Source: DAITAZ01 sp036824045 (GTDB lineage: Bacteria; Pseudomonadota; Gammaproteobacteria; Burkholderiales; Rhodocyclaceae). Taken from it: a DNA stretch of 44,086 bases. The notes under the pieces were generated by a model that did not search any database, had not been told where the DNA came from, and was given only the letters and a program-made list of their open reading frames with translations. The position numbers and the translations under genes were made by a program. The first letter of the stretch is position 1. Each line of letters begins with the position of its first letter. Location: positions 1 to 44,086 of the forward strand of contig DAITAZ010000030.1 in NCBI GenBank assembly GCA_036824045.1, written 5' to 3'. Of this stretch, positions 24,918 to 33,179 are shown in pieces.

Positions 24918-25700
24918 CTACTTGCCGGCTTCCCCGTCCCGGACGGGTTTCAGCTCCCCGGCCTTCGCCGCCCGTTCCAGTTCTTCCCGCTCCCTGGCCT
25001 TGACCGCCGTGCATAGCCGAACCAGCACGCTGTTGCCCGTATCGGAGCACCAGACGCTGCGCTCACCGGCAGCCCTGGCCTCTGTCACGGTTTCCACCTT
25101 TTTCTCGGTCCACACGTAATCGATGGTGCGTGCCACCGGTGCTCGCACATCGGGCGGCACGCGAGACCAGTTGGACAGGGCAGCCTCGGCAAACATGAGC
25201 CCGATCGTGGGCTCATAGGCGCCCATCCGCGCCGCTGAGTGCAGCGCCTCGACAAACTCCCGGTCCGGTTCGCCCGCCCGGTGCTTCGCCAGCGCCAGAT
25301 TGGCCCAGGTATGCGCCGAAGCTGGGCGCAGACGCAGCGAACTGCGGTAGTGCTCGGCGGCCTTGCGGGCATAGGCCTTCGGGTCGATCTCCTCCGCCAG
25401 GGGACCGCTGGTGCGCATCATGTACAAGCTGGCCATCGTCTCGTGGTGCAGGGGGCTGTCCGGTGCCCAGCGCAGGGAGAACGCCACCTTCATCCACTCC
25501 CGCTCCCAGTTTTCTTCTTCCGGCAACGCGTCGTAGTTCTCCCAGGCGTTGATCACCATGCTTGGCGTCATCGACACCCGGTCCGCCACGCCCAGCCGTA
25601 CCAGCTGGACTGCGGAAACCAGGGCCAGCACCGCCATCCCTGCAGGCAACCAACGATCCAGACCCGCCACTTTGCGCGCCGGTTTATCCATCCCGTTCAC
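24918..25700 (-). CDS. Membrane-anchored TPR-like protein, partner of the Wzy/WaaL-like gene
   Basis: A 260-residue protein with one N-terminal membrane segment (about residues 18-38) and a helical periplasmic part containing a TPR-like stretch (YARKAAEHYRSSLRLRPASA onward). The start is the GTG at 25700: it overlaps the upstream stop as GTGA and has AGGAGGAG spaced 6 nt; the ATG at 25691 would be too far from that site. It follows an O-antigen polymerase/ligase-like gene, a pairing often seen in exopolysaccharide or glycan loci, so it may act in glycan assembly or regulation of chain length. No specific function can be assigned. Confidence 0.82.
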   Translation of the reverse strand: MNGMDKPARKVAGLDRWLPAGMAVLALVSAVQLVRLGVADRVSMTPSMVINAWENYDALPEEENWEREWMKVAFSLRWAPDSPLHHETMASLYMMRTSGPLAEEIDPKAYARKAAEHYRSSLRLRPASAHTWANLALAKHRAGEPDREFVEALHSAARMGAYEPTIGLMFAEAALSNWSRVPPDVRAPVARTIDYVWTEKKVETVTEARAAGERSVWCSDTGNSVLVRLCTAVKAREREELERAAKAGELKPVRDGEAGK

Positions 25701-27226
25701 TGGCCACTCCTCCTGGCGCGTTTGCTCCTGCGGCTCGCTGCCGGTTCGGGCGACTCCGGGTGGGGAGACGCGTCGGCGCCGCCATCCGGGACCACGGATG
25801 CCGGCTCCACAACGGCGTCCGCCGGCGCTGCCGCCACGGCCACGCGCCCGGCGCGGGCGCTCATTGCCCAAGGCAGGGCCAGGACGATGGAAAACAGGAT
25901 GGCGTTGGCGGGCATCTGCAGATTGAATTCCATTGTGGCGTGGGTCACCGCGCCGCAAATGGCCATGAAGGCGCCAAACGCCATGCCCCGAACCACCCGG
26001 CGCTCTTCGTTGCGCGCCACCGCCAGCGCCTTGAGGGTGCTCACCGCGATCAGCGCTGCGACCATCAGAAAGGCGGGGATCCCCATCTCGCTGGCCAGTT
26101 CCAGAAAATCGCTATGGGCGTGTTCGTACCAGTTGGGGTCATCCGGGCTGGCGTGATGAAAGTACATGACGTAGTAGGAGCCCGCGCCTGACCCCAGCAC
26201 CGGGAACAGGCGCAGCAGATCAAGCGCCACGAAGCTGGCCGCCTGCCGCACCGCCACGTCCGTCGGGGTCGTGTCCTGTACCCGCTGGGCCAACTCGCCC
26301 AACCCGACCCAGGAGCCGATCAGCACCGTGTCCACCACCACCATGCTCACGATGAGGATGACAAACCCCCGGTGGATCTTGCGCGTGGCCCACATGTGCG
26401 CAGCGCCCAGCATGCCGAGGGCGAAGAAGAAGCTGAAATTGCCCATCCGGGAACGGGTCAGGATCAGTGCCACCACCATGAGCACCAGCAGCACCCGCAG
26501 CCGCGCCTTGCTGCTCAGCACCAGCTTGAGCCAGTCCCGGAACCGCTGGCGCCAGGAACGGGGCCCCTTGGGGTCCGATATCTTGCCCACCATCATGCCG
26601 ACGCCAATGGACAGGCACGTCACCATATAGGCCGCGAAGTGGCCGCGATTGACGAAACTGCCGTTGGCCACCTCATTCACCACGGTCGTATCCAGCAGGC
26701 TGTAGCGGCCACGGGTGGCCACCATGGCAATGGCGAACAGGGCTTCCAGCGTGCCCGCCGCCACGATGGTGTAGCCCAGCCGCCGGAGATCCTCCGGCCG
26801 CCGGAAGAGCGACCAGGTCAGGTAGAAAACGTTGGCGTAGATGAACAACCTGAGCAGGGAAACATGGGTCTGGTAGCTGTCGAGGGAAACCGCAAAGCTT
26901 CCTCCCTCCCCTTGCAGCGCCCGGGTGCCGGACCAGACCTCGGCCGCAGCGGGTGAAAGAAAAGACAACACCCCATCGCTCACCGGCATCCACTGCAGCA
27001 AAACCAGGCATACCAGCGCCGCGAAGACGCCCGCCGGCAGTCGCGGGAAAGCCACCGGTGGCTGAGCGCCAGTGGCCGCCCGGGCCTGCACCCAGCAATG
27101 GGCGATGCTGATCAGGGCCAGCAAGGGCGCCAGAATCGCCAGCGCCCACACCCGGTTACCCCCAAGCATCCACGGGGTGAACATTACCCAGGCAAGGAAA
27201 AGATTGGAAATCAGCTTAGGAGTCAT
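25697..27226 (-). CDS. O-antigen ligase/polymerase-like membrane protein (Wzy_C family)
   Basis: A 509-residue inner-membrane protein with about ten to twelve hydrophobic segments, a central arginine-containing stretch (TRSRMGNFSFF) and a large periplasmic loop containing GSGAGSYY and YEHAHSDFLELASEMG. The His-x-x-Asp-Phe-x-Glu motif of that loop is typical of the Wzy_C/WaaL superfamily, which transfers or polymerises undecaprenyl-linked glycans. The C-terminal about 60 residues are a charged, Pro/Ala-rich cytoplasmic tail ending in SRRSKRARRSGQ. The gene has a weak ribosome binding site, 49 bp after a small secreted protein gene. Polymerase and ligase activities cannot be separated by sequence reading alone. 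Confidence 0.88.
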   Translation of the reverse strand: MTPKLISNLFLAWVMFTPWMLGGNRVWALAILAPLLALISIAHCWVQARAATGAQPPVAFPRLPAGVFAALVCLVLLQWMPVSDGVLSFLSPAAAEVWSGTRALQGEGGSFAVSLDSYQTHVSLLRLFIYANVFYLTWSLFRRPEDLRRLGYTIVAAGTLEALFAIAMVATRGRYSLLDTTVVNEVANGSFVNRGHFAAYMVTCLSIGVGMMVGKISDPKGPRSWRQRFRDWLKLVLSSKARLRVLLVLMVVALILTRSRMGNFSFFFALGMLGAAHMWATRKIHRGFVILIVSMVVVDTVLIGSWVGLGELAQRVQDTTPTDVAVRQAASFVALDLLRLFPVLGSGAGSYYVMYFHHASPDDPNWYEHAHSDFLELASEMGIPAFLMVAALIAVSTLKALAVARNEERRVVRGMAFGAFMAICGAVTHATMEFNLQMPANAILFSIVLALPWAMSARAGRVAVAAAPADAVVEPASVVPDGGADASPHPESPEPAASRRSKRARRSGQ

Positions 27227-27275
27227 GGGCGAACCGGACGGGACTGTTTCAGACCAGGGCGGGAATGAGGGTCGA

Positions 27276-27497
27276 TCACGCGGGCCCCGACAAACGCAGC
27301 CGAGTTGCCCCCCGTTGCGACCCCGGAGGCGGCATCCGGGTAGGCTTGGCGGCCATGCGCAGAGGCTCGGCCATCGGCAGCCCGGCGACCTTCGAAGCGG
27401 CAGGTGGCCGCTCTGGCGGCACGACCGCGTGCCCCGCCATGGCCATGCCCGACGCCAGGCACAACGCCAGGCTTGGTAAGGTCCTACGCCCGTTCAT
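27276..27497 (-). CDS. Small secreted hypothetical protein (73 aa)
   Basis: A short open frame with a credible signal peptide (MNGRRTLPSLALCLASGMAM, cleavage near AMAG) and a mature tail rich in Pro, Arg, Ala and Met. The ATG at 27497 has GGGAG spaced 7 nt. It precedes the Wzy-like gene by 49 bp on the same strand. No family is recognised and the mature part is low-complexity, so it could also be a chance frame; the signal sequence and ribosome binding site are the reasons for listing it. Confidence 0.5.
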   Translation of the reverse strand: MNGRRTLPSLALCLASGMAMAGHAVVPPERPPAASKVAGLPMAEPLRMAAKPTRMPPPGSQRGATRLRLSGPA

Positions 27498-27659
27498 CGG
27501 TGTTCTCCCGTCGCGAAGCGATGCTTCACGCGTTGTTGTTATGGTTACTTCGCACCATGGCGGCTCACGCATCGCCGACCGCCAGCCCCCAAACCCGATG
27601 GGGCAGACATGCCACTAGAACGACCCGGAGCCGCAGACCTTGAGCCCCATGCGCACCGC

Positions 27660-28103
27660 TCAATCCATCGCCTGGATACCCGCCACCCCCTGTACCTGCG
27701 CGCCTTTGCCGAGCCCCCGGCGGGCAAACCACTGGGCGTTCATCTCCAGGGCATAGCGAGCGGCCCGGGTTGCGCAATGGTTGGTTTCAGTCTGGGGCTG
27801 CATCTCCTCCACATTGAGGATCACCCCCTTCTCGTCAAGAAAAGCGACGCTCAAGGGGATCAGGGTATTGCGCATCCACATGCAGTGCACGGCCGCCACC
27901 GGAAAGGCGAACAGCATGCCCCGGTTAGCCGCCATTTGACGCCGCTGCATCAGCCCCGTCGCCCGGGAGTCCGGGTCCCGGGCCAGTTCTGCCTCAATGC
28001 GGTGGATGCCGGCAGACAGCTCCACCACCGGCATCTGGGCCTCGGCGGCCGGCAGCAGAAAGCAAGCGCAAACAAACAGGGATACGCGAGTGAACATGCG
28101 CAT
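27660..28103 (-). CDS. DUF192 family exported protein
   Basis: A 147-residue protein with a signal peptide ending near AAEA and the DUF192 (COG1430) core: RATGLMQRRQM, GMLFAF, MWMRNTLIPLSVAFLDEKGVI, and the C-terminal ALEMNAQWFARRGLGKG. Function is unknown in this widespread family, thought to be periplasmic. The start chosen is the ATG at 28103, which has GGAG spaced 6 nt; an ATG at 28115 would make that site part of the coding sequence. It lies between the RluE gene (116 bp upstream) and the Wzy cluster and may have its own promoter. Confidence 0.9.
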   Translation of the reverse strand: MRMFTRVSLFVCACFLLPAAEAQMPVVELSAGIHRIEAELARDPDSRATGLMQRRQMAANRGMLFAFPVAAVHCMWMRNTLIPLSVAFLDEKGVILNVEEMQPQTETNHCATRAARYALEMNAQWFARRGLGKGAQVQGVAGIQAMD

Positions 28104-28219
28104 TTCGTACTCCATTGAAATTAGTGTGGCATCGCCTGAGCGATCGCAATAAGGAAAATGTTGTCATTGAGCTTGCATTCGCACAACCATCCGTCGGGAC
28201 AAGCTCGGGTTGTGGTGGG

Positions 28220-28774
28220 TTAACCCAAGGCCTCCGGCGTCGCCTCTCGCCAGGCGCCCGGCTGCAAACCATCAAGACACAACGGCCCCACAGCGGCCCG
28301 GATCAGCCGCAGGGTAGGAAAGCCTACCTTGGCGGTCATGCGCCGCACCTGGCGGTTCTTGCCCTCCCGGATGCACAGTTCGATCCAGGCCGTCGGGATC
28401 TCTTTGCGGAAACGCACGGGCGGAGTGCGAGGCCACAGCCCGGGCGGCTCGCCGATCAGCCGCGCCCGCGCCGGCCGCGAGACGAAATCGCCAAGATCGA
28501 CGCCCCGCCGCAGTTGCTCCAGCGCTGCTTCGGTGGGCACGCCTTCCACCTGCGCCCAGTACCTCTTTTCCAACTTGTGGCGGGGATCGGCAATCCGTTG
28601 CTGCAACCGGCCATCATCGGTCAGCACCAGCAAACCTTCGCTGTCCGCGTCCAGGCGCCCCGCCGCGTAGATGCCGGGAATCGTCAGATGGTGGCCAAGA
28701 CCCCGGCGCGCGCCTTCGTCCGTAAACTGACTGAGCACACCGAAAGGCTTGTTGAACAGAATGAGGCAGGACAC
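28220..28774 (-). CDS. rluE: 23S rRNA pseudouridine synthase, RluE type
   Basis: A 184-residue RsuA/RluB/E/F-family enzyme without the N-terminal S4 domain, as in E. coli RluE, which modifies U2457 of 23S rRNA. The catalytic Asp42 lies in AAGRLDADSEGLLVLT, and the C-terminal KNRQVRRM stretch is characteristic. The start codon is GTG at 28774 with GGGAG spaced 7 nt; the ribosome binding site lies in the last codons of aceK, 12 bp away, so the two genes are probably one transcript. Confidence 0.93.
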   Translation of the reverse strand: MSCLILFNKPFGVLSQFTDEGARRGLGHHLTIPGIYAAGRLDADSEGLLVLTDDGRLQQRIADPRHKLEKRYWAQVEGVPTEAALEQLRRGVDLGDFVSRPARARLIGEPPGLWPRTPPVRFRKEIPTAWIELCIREGKNRQVRRMTAKVGFPTLRLIRAAVGPLCLDGLQPGAWREATPEALG

Positions 28775-28786
28775 GGAAATGCTCCC

Positions 28787-30556
28787 TCAAGCAGCCGTCG
28801 ACGGCCCCGGAGGATTGGCGAAGCACCGGCAGAATCGCATCTTCTCCGGATAGGGAAAGAAATCCGAGACTTTACCCGCCCGGATCTTCTCCTGCGCCGA
28901 CTTCCAGAATTCCGGCGCCAGCAGATCGGCATGGTGCTTCACGAAGGCTTTGCGGATCACCGGCGAGGTAAGCAGGAAAGTCCGGAACTCTTCGGGGAAC
29001 ACATCGTTGCGGGCCACCGAATACCAAACCTCCCCCGACATCTCCAACTCGGGGGTCGGCGCTTCGGGGATACGGCGGAAGTTGCAGTCGGTAAGGTATT
29101 CGATTTCGTCGTAGTCGTAGAACACGACCCGCCCGTAGCGGGTAACGCCAAAGTTCTTCCACAGCAAGTCACCGGGGAAGATGTTGGCTGTGGCCAGTTC
29201 GCGAATCGCATTGCCGTATTCGAACACCACTGCCTCCACCTGTTCCGGGGTGGCCGTTTCCAGGTAAAGGTTGAGGGGCGTCATCCGCCGCTCGATGTAG
29301 AGGTGGCGGATGACGATCTCCTCATCGTTTTCCTCGATCACCGAGGCCGTCAGTTGGCGCAGTTGCTCCACCAACTCGGGGGCAAACCGGTCCTTGGGCA
29401 GGGCCATGTCGGAAAACTCCAGGGTGTCGGCCATGCGCCCGACCCGGTCCACCTGTTTCACCATCACGAACTTGCTCTTGACAGTTGCCCGGTCCGTGTC
29501 CTTGCTGCTGCCGAAGATGTCCTTGATGATCTTGAACACATACGGATACGAGGGCAGCGTGAACACCAGCATCACCAGCCCGCGTATGCCGGGGGCCTCC
29601 ATGAACATGTCGTCCGAGTGGCGAAGGTGCTGGATCAGATCCCGGAAAAAGATGGTCTTGCCCTGCTTGCCCAGCCCGATCATGGTGTACAGCTCCGCCC
29701 GTGGCTTGTTGGGCATGATCGAGCGCAGGAACTGCACGTAGCCCGACGGGACTTCCATGTCCACCATGAAGTAAGCCCGGCTCAGGCTGAACAGCACGTT
29801 GATCTGCTGACTGTCGAAGAGGACGGTGTCCAGGTAAAGCCGCCCGTCCGGCCCGTGCAGAACCGGCACCGCAAAGGGGTATTCCTGCGGGCCATTGACC
29901 GCCTTGCCGATCACGTAGGCGGCCTTGTTGCGATAAAAGGCCGAAGCCAGCACCTGGATCTGGAAGTTAACGTCCACCTTGGGCCACGCGCCCTTGAGGT
30001 GATTCCGCGCGGATTCGACGATGAAATTCACGTCACGGTCCAGATCCTCGAACGACGTGCGCCACTCGAAATCCAGGAACACCCGGCGGATCGCGTCCCG
30101 CAGCCCCTTCTCGCCCGGATAGTAGCTACGGTAAGTGGGCGGATCGGATTCGATGTACTCGGTGGAAACCGCTGGACGCACGAAGATGAAATCGTTGTGA
30201 AAATAGTTGCGGTGGAGGATCTTGGTTGTGACGGAATTGAAGAAGGTTTCCGCCAGTTCCGGCTGTTTGTGATTGATCAGCATACCAATGTAGAGCAGCT
30301 TGACCCCTTGCCAAGTGTCGAAGTCGATCTCGTCGGCGCGAAAGTCGGCGCGCAACCGCTCCACCGTTTCCCGCACCCGGGTTTCATAGAAGCGGATACG
30401 CTCCTTGATCGTCAGATGCACGGCAGGCCAGTCCTGGGCATCAAACAGATCCTTGGCCTTCCGGCTCGCCTCCCGGAACAAGCGGTAATGCTTGTTGAAC
30501 CCCTCGATCAACGCATGCGCCACCTGCAGCGCCACGCTTGGTCGCGCCTCTCCCAT
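28787..30556 (-). CDS. aceK: Isocitrate dehydrogenase kinase/phosphatase
   Basis: A 589-residue bifunctional enzyme (578 in E. coli) that phosphorylates and dephosphorylates Icd on its active-site Ser, switching carbon between the TCA cycle and the glyoxylate shunt. Family blocks are all present: the regulatory N-terminal half, ELYTMIGLGKQGKTIFFRDL, the ATP-site lysine stretch VFKIIKDIFGS, the catalytic Asp region FPGDLLWKNFG and VVFYDYDEI. The start is the ATG at 30556 with GGAGGAGG upstream, setting a 351-bp gap to the divergent icd gene, its substrate. In enterobacteria aceK instead follows aceBA; here it is separated from aceA (36341). Confidence 0.97.
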   Translation of the reverse strand: MGEARPSVALQVAHALIEGFNKHYRLFREASRKAKDLFDAQDWPAVHLTIKERIRFYETRVRETVERLRADFRADEIDFDTWQGVKLLYIGMLINHKQPELAETFFNSVTTKILHRNYFHNDFIFVRPAVSTEYIESDPPTYRSYYPGEKGLRDAIRRVFLDFEWRTSFEDLDRDVNFIVESARNHLKGAWPKVDVNFQIQVLASAFYRNKAAYVIGKAVNGPQEYPFAVPVLHGPDGRLYLDTVLFDSQQINVLFSLSRAYFMVDMEVPSGYVQFLRSIMPNKPRAELYTMIGLGKQGKTIFFRDLIQHLRHSDDMFMEAPGIRGLVMLVFTLPSYPYVFKIIKDIFGSSKDTDRATVKSKFVMVKQVDRVGRMADTLEFSDMALPKDRFAPELVEQLRQLTASVIEENDEEIVIRHLYIERRMTPLNLYLETATPEQVEAVVFEYGNAIRELATANIFPGDLLWKNFGVTRYGRVVFYDYDEIEYLTDCNFRRIPEAPTPELEMSGEVWYSVARNDVFPEEFRTFLLTSPVIRKAFVKHHADLLAPEFWKSAQEKIRAGKVSDFFPYPEKMRFCRCFANPPGPSTAA

Positions 30557-30907
30557 GCCAGCCTCCTCCCTCGCTTTCCCCCGTGCCCGGCGCACGCACC
30601 GGGCACGGCAAATCACCTTGAAGACATTGATTTTCATCGCGATACGACCAAACGACGAGACATCCCCGGTGCGTTGGTCGGTACAGCGGATTCGTGGATA
30701 ATTACACATTGGATGCGCCTTGCGGCCAAGCGAAAACCTGAACTCGAAGGGCTTCAGATTCGTCCCGCCTCCCGGACCCGGTGCAGCGGGTGCTGCCGCA
30801 TCCACCGCCAAGCATCGCCCGACTCGTTGTGGCGTCTGCGCTGCAGGTACGGGCAGGTGCCCACGTCATCCATTCCGTCGCATCTGGCGACCATCGAGGG
30901 AGCAGGA
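30557..30907. other. 351-bp intergenic region between divergent aceK and icd
   Basis: No gene is seen. It holds a candidate icd promoter (listed) and, on the aceK side, an AT-richer patch around 30620-30650. Because one gene encodes the kinase/phosphatase and the other its target, shared control from this region is plausible. No clear operator palindrome was found by eye. In-frame upstream extensions of either gene through this region lack ribosome binding sites. Confidence 0.5.
30674..30702 (+). promoter_or_regulatory. Candidate icd promoter
   Basis: TTGGTC (30674-30679), 17-bp spacer, GATAAT (30697-30702). Transcription would begin near 30709, leaving a leader of about 200 nt before the icd ATG. 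The hexamers match consensus moderately (4 of 6 and 5 of 6). Confidence 0.45.
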
Positions 30908-32155
30908 ATGAGCGCAACTTCTCGTATCAAAGTACCCGCAGGCGGCAGCAAGATCGTTCCCGGCCAACCCGTCCCGGACAATCCCATCATTCCTTACATC
31001 GAAGGGGACGGCATCGGCGTGGACATCACCCCGGTCATGATGGCGGTGATCGATGCCGCCGTGGCCAAGGCCTACGGCGGCCAGAAGAAAATCCACTGGA
31101 TGGAGGTGTACGCCGGCGAGAAATCCACCCAGATTTATGGGCCGGACGAATGGCTGCCCAAAGAAACCTTCGACGCGCTGAAGACGTACTCAGTCTCGAT
31201 CAAGGGGCCCATGACCACCCCTGTCGGCGGCGGCATCCGCTCGCTGAACGTGGCCCTGCGGCAGGAACTGGACCTCTACCAGTGTGTCCGCCCGGTGCAG
31301 TATTTCAAGGGCGTACCCTCTCCGCTCAAGCACCCCGAACTGGTGAACATGGTGATCTTCCGGGAGAACACGGAAGACATCTATGCCGGCATCGAATGGG
31401 CGGCCCTGTCTGAAGGCGCCAAAAAAGTCATCGGGTTCCTGCAGAACGAAATGGGGGTCAAGAAGATCCGCTTCCCTGAAACCTCCGGGATCGGCGTAAA
31501 GCCCGTTTCCATCGAGGGGACCACCCGCATCGTTCGCGCCGCCATCAAGTACGCCATCGACAACGACCGCAAGTCGGTGACCCTGGTGCACAAAGGCAAC
31601 ATCATGAAGTTCACCGAGGGCCTGTTCCGCGACACCGGCTACAAGGTGGCACGCGAAGAATTTGGCGCCGAGCCCATCGACGGCGGCCCGTGGTGCAAGT
31701 TCAAGAACCCGAACACAGGGCGGGAAATCGTCGTCAAGGACGCCATCGCGGACGCGTTCCTGCAGCAGATTCTGTTGCGCCCGGCCGAATACGATGTAAT
31801 CGCCACGCTGAACCTGAATGGCGACTATATCTCCGACGCGCTGGCTGCACAGGTCGGCGGCATCGGCATCGCGCCCGGAGCCAACATTTCCGACCAGTAC
31901 GCCTGCTTCGAGGCCACCCACGGGACAGCACCCAAATACGCGGGTTTGGACAAGGTGAACCCGGGCTCCCTCATTCTCTCGGCCGAGATGATGCTGCGCC
32001 ACCTGGGCTGGAAAGAAGCCGCCGACCTTGTGATCAAGGCCATGGAAGCGGCCATCGGCGACAAGGTCGTCACCTACGACTTTGCCCGCCTCATGGAAGG
32101 CGCCGAAGAGGTTTCCTGCTCCGCATTCGGTGATGCCATGATTGCCCGCATGTAG
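30908..32155 (+). CDS. icd: NADP-dependent isocitrate dehydrogenase, homodimeric type
   Basis: A 415-residue TCA-cycle enzyme, collinear with E. coli Icd (416). The AceK phosphorylation site is Ser112 in GGGIRSLNVALRQELDLY. Substrate and metal-binding regions are present, including RENTEDIYAG and the GDYISD stretch. The coenzyme loop HGTAPKYAG keeps Lys-Tyr, the NADP-type determinants. The start at 30908 has AGGGAG 5 nt upstream. A strong intrinsic terminator follows. The open frame extends far upstream antisense to aceK, but the family N-terminus and ribosome binding site fix the start here. Confidence 0.98.
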   Translation: MSATSRIKVPAGGSKIVPGQPVPDNPIIPYIEGDGIGVDITPVMMAVIDAAVAKAYGGQKKIHWMEVYAGEKSTQIYGPDEWLPKETFDALKTYSVSIKGPMTTPVGGGIRSLNVALRQELDLYQCVRPVQYFKGVPSPLKHPELVNMVIFRENTEDIYAGIEWAALSEGAKKVIGFLQNEMGVKKIRFPETSGIGVKPVSIEGTTRIVRAAIKYAIDNDRKSVTLVHKGNIMKFTEGLFRDTGYKVAREEFGAEPIDGGPWCKFKNPNTGREIVVKDAIADAFLQQILLRPAEYDVIATLNLNGDYISDALAAQVGGIGIAPGANISDQYACFEATHGTAPKYAGLDKVNPGSLILSAEMMLRHLGWKEAADLVIKAMEAAIGDKVVTYDFARLMEGAEEVSCSAFGDAMIARM

Positions 32156-32188
32156 TCCTGATGGGTTCGGCCGGGCAACTGGCCCTGG

Positions 32189-32226
32189 AAACAAAAAGCC
32201 CCGCTGAAATGCGGGGCTTTTTGTTT
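32189..32226. terminator. Strong bidirectional intrinsic terminator between icd and the cold-shock gene
   Basis: ACAAAAAGCCCCGC (32191-32204) pairs with GCGGGGCTTTTTGT (32211-32224) around TGAAAT, with A and T runs on both sides. It serves icd rightwards and the cold-shock gene leftwards. Confidence 0.93.
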
Positions 32227-32261
32227 GCCACGTGGCGCGCTCAGGCGCCGCAAGCTGCCGC

Positions 32262-32465
32262 TCAGGCCGACTGGATATTGGCCGCCTGCTTGCCTTTGGG
32301 GCCCTGGGTCACGTCGAACGAAACGCGCTGACCTTCTTTGAGACTCTTGAAACCGGGCATCTGGATGGCAGAGAAGTGCGCGAACAGATCCTCCCCCCCA
32401 TCGTCCGGAGTAATGAAGCCGAAACCTTTTGCGTCGTTGAACCACTTCACAATGCCAGTTGCCAT
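32262..32465 (-). CDS. Cold-shock domain protein, CspA family
   Basis: A 67-residue single-stranded nucleic acid binding protein with RNP1 KGFGFI and RNP2 LFAHF (usually VFVHF), beginning MATGIVKWFNDAKGFGFITP. Such proteins melt mRNA secondary structure. The start at 32465 has AAGGAT 8 nt upstream. A good candidate promoter (32624-32653) would give a leader of about 150 nt, close to the long regulatory leader known for E. coli cspA. Its neighbours are icd (convergent) and clpS (divergent). Whether it is cold-induced cannot be told. Confidence 0.96.
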   Translation of the reverse strand: MATGIVKWFNDAKGFGFITPDDGGEDLFAHFSAIQMPGFKSLKEGQRVSFDVTQGPKGKQAANIQSA

Positions 32466-32623
32466 AAAACGAGATCCTTGTAACTTGAAAGCCCAATCCG
32501 GGTGCAACCCCAGCCCATGTTTGTCCCGTACGTCGATTACCGCCAGAGACCCGCGCACCCGAACCGTGACCGGCGAGACGCGTCGAGCAGCATGCAACCC
32601 CGAGTGAAGCAAACACGTTGTAC

Positions 32624-32653
32624 TTTTTACGCCTACCCCACAATCAGCGTCAA
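32624..32653 (-). promoter_or_regulatory. Candidate promoter of the cold-shock gene
   Basis: On the minus strand TTGACG (32653-32648), 18-bp spacer, TAAAAA (32629-32624). Transcription would start near 32617, about 150 nt before the start codon. The -35 matches consensus in 5 of 6 positions. Confidence 0.5.
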
Positions 32654-32835
32654 GCAAGGAAAACCCGGGATTTTTGCTGCAAGACCGCATACAGGAAAGC
32701 CGAAACCGTGCCGTCAACGTGCAAGAATCCCATTGCTCGTCCTGAATTCGAGGAGTGCACATTGATGGCGCATTGCACCAAAAATGCCCTTTGCCTGCCC
32801 CCAAAAGTGGCGCAACCCCATGATTTCGAGCGCCA

Positions 32836-32863
32836 TTGCTCGACTGCGGATTCGGTTTAGAAT
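32836..32863 (+). promoter_or_regulatory. Candidate clpS promoter, possibly giving a leaderless mRNA
   Basis: TTGCTC (32836-32841), 16-bp spacer, TAGAAT (32858-32863). The expected start of transcription, about 7 nt beyond the -10, falls on the clpS ATG at 32870, and there is no ribosome binding site before that ATG. Confidence 0.45.
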
Positions 32864-32869
32864 GTGTCT

Positions 32870-33178
32870 ATGGCCATACGTAAGCAAGACGAATCGGTCT
32901 TGGAAGCGGAGCGATCCAAGGTTCGACCGCCCCCGCTGTTCAAGGTACTGCTACTGAACGACGATTACACTCCCATGGACTTCGTCGTAATCGTGCTTGA
33001 GACTTTTTTCGGTATGAACCGAGAACAGGCTACGCGTATCATGTTCAAAGTCCACAAGGAGGGAGTCGGCGTCTGTGGCGTCTTCCCGAAAGATATCGCT
33101 GCCACCAAGGTGGAGCAGGTTAGCGCGTTCGCACGCCAGCATCAGCATCCCCTAGCGTGTGTGATGGAGGAAAATTGA
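32870..33178 (+). CDS. clpS: ClpS adaptor, N-end rule recognition protein
   Basis: A 102-residue adaptor delivering N-degron substrates to ClpAP. The substrate pocket is intact: Asn30-Asp31-Asp32, Thr34-Pro35-Met36 (LLNDDYTPMDFV) and His62 (FKVHKEG), matching Asn34, Asp35, Asp36 and His66 of E. coli ClpS. The start is the ATG at 32870; a GTG two codons earlier is possible. No ribosome binding site is visible for either. It is directly followed by clpA, with one base between stop and start. Confidence 0.97.
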   Translation: MAIRKQDESVLEAERSKVRPPPLFKVLLLNDDYTPMDFVVIVLETFFGMNREQATRIMFKVHKEGVGVCGVFPKDIAATKVEQVSAFARQHQHPLACVMEEN

Positions 33179-33179
33179 G

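Larger units (their letters stand above)
32466..32869. other. 404-bp intergenic region between the cold-shock gene and clpS
   Basis: No gene is seen. It holds the candidate cold-shock promoter and a probable long 5' leader on the minus strand (about 32466-32617), and the clpS promoter near 32836-32863 on the plus strand. Short plus-strand open frames here have no ribosome binding site or recognisable domain. Base composition is less GC-rich than the surrounding genes. Confidence 0.6.

Noticed and set aside
28139..28148. GCGATCGC octamer resembling the cyanobacterial HIP1 repeat
   Set aside because: A single copy in a GC-rich betaproteobacterial context; all other evidence excludes cyanobacteria.
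28115..30907. Long plus-strand extension in frame with icd across aceK and rluE
   Set aside because: It is antisense to two well-defined genes. The icd N-terminus and ribosome binding site fix the start at 30908.
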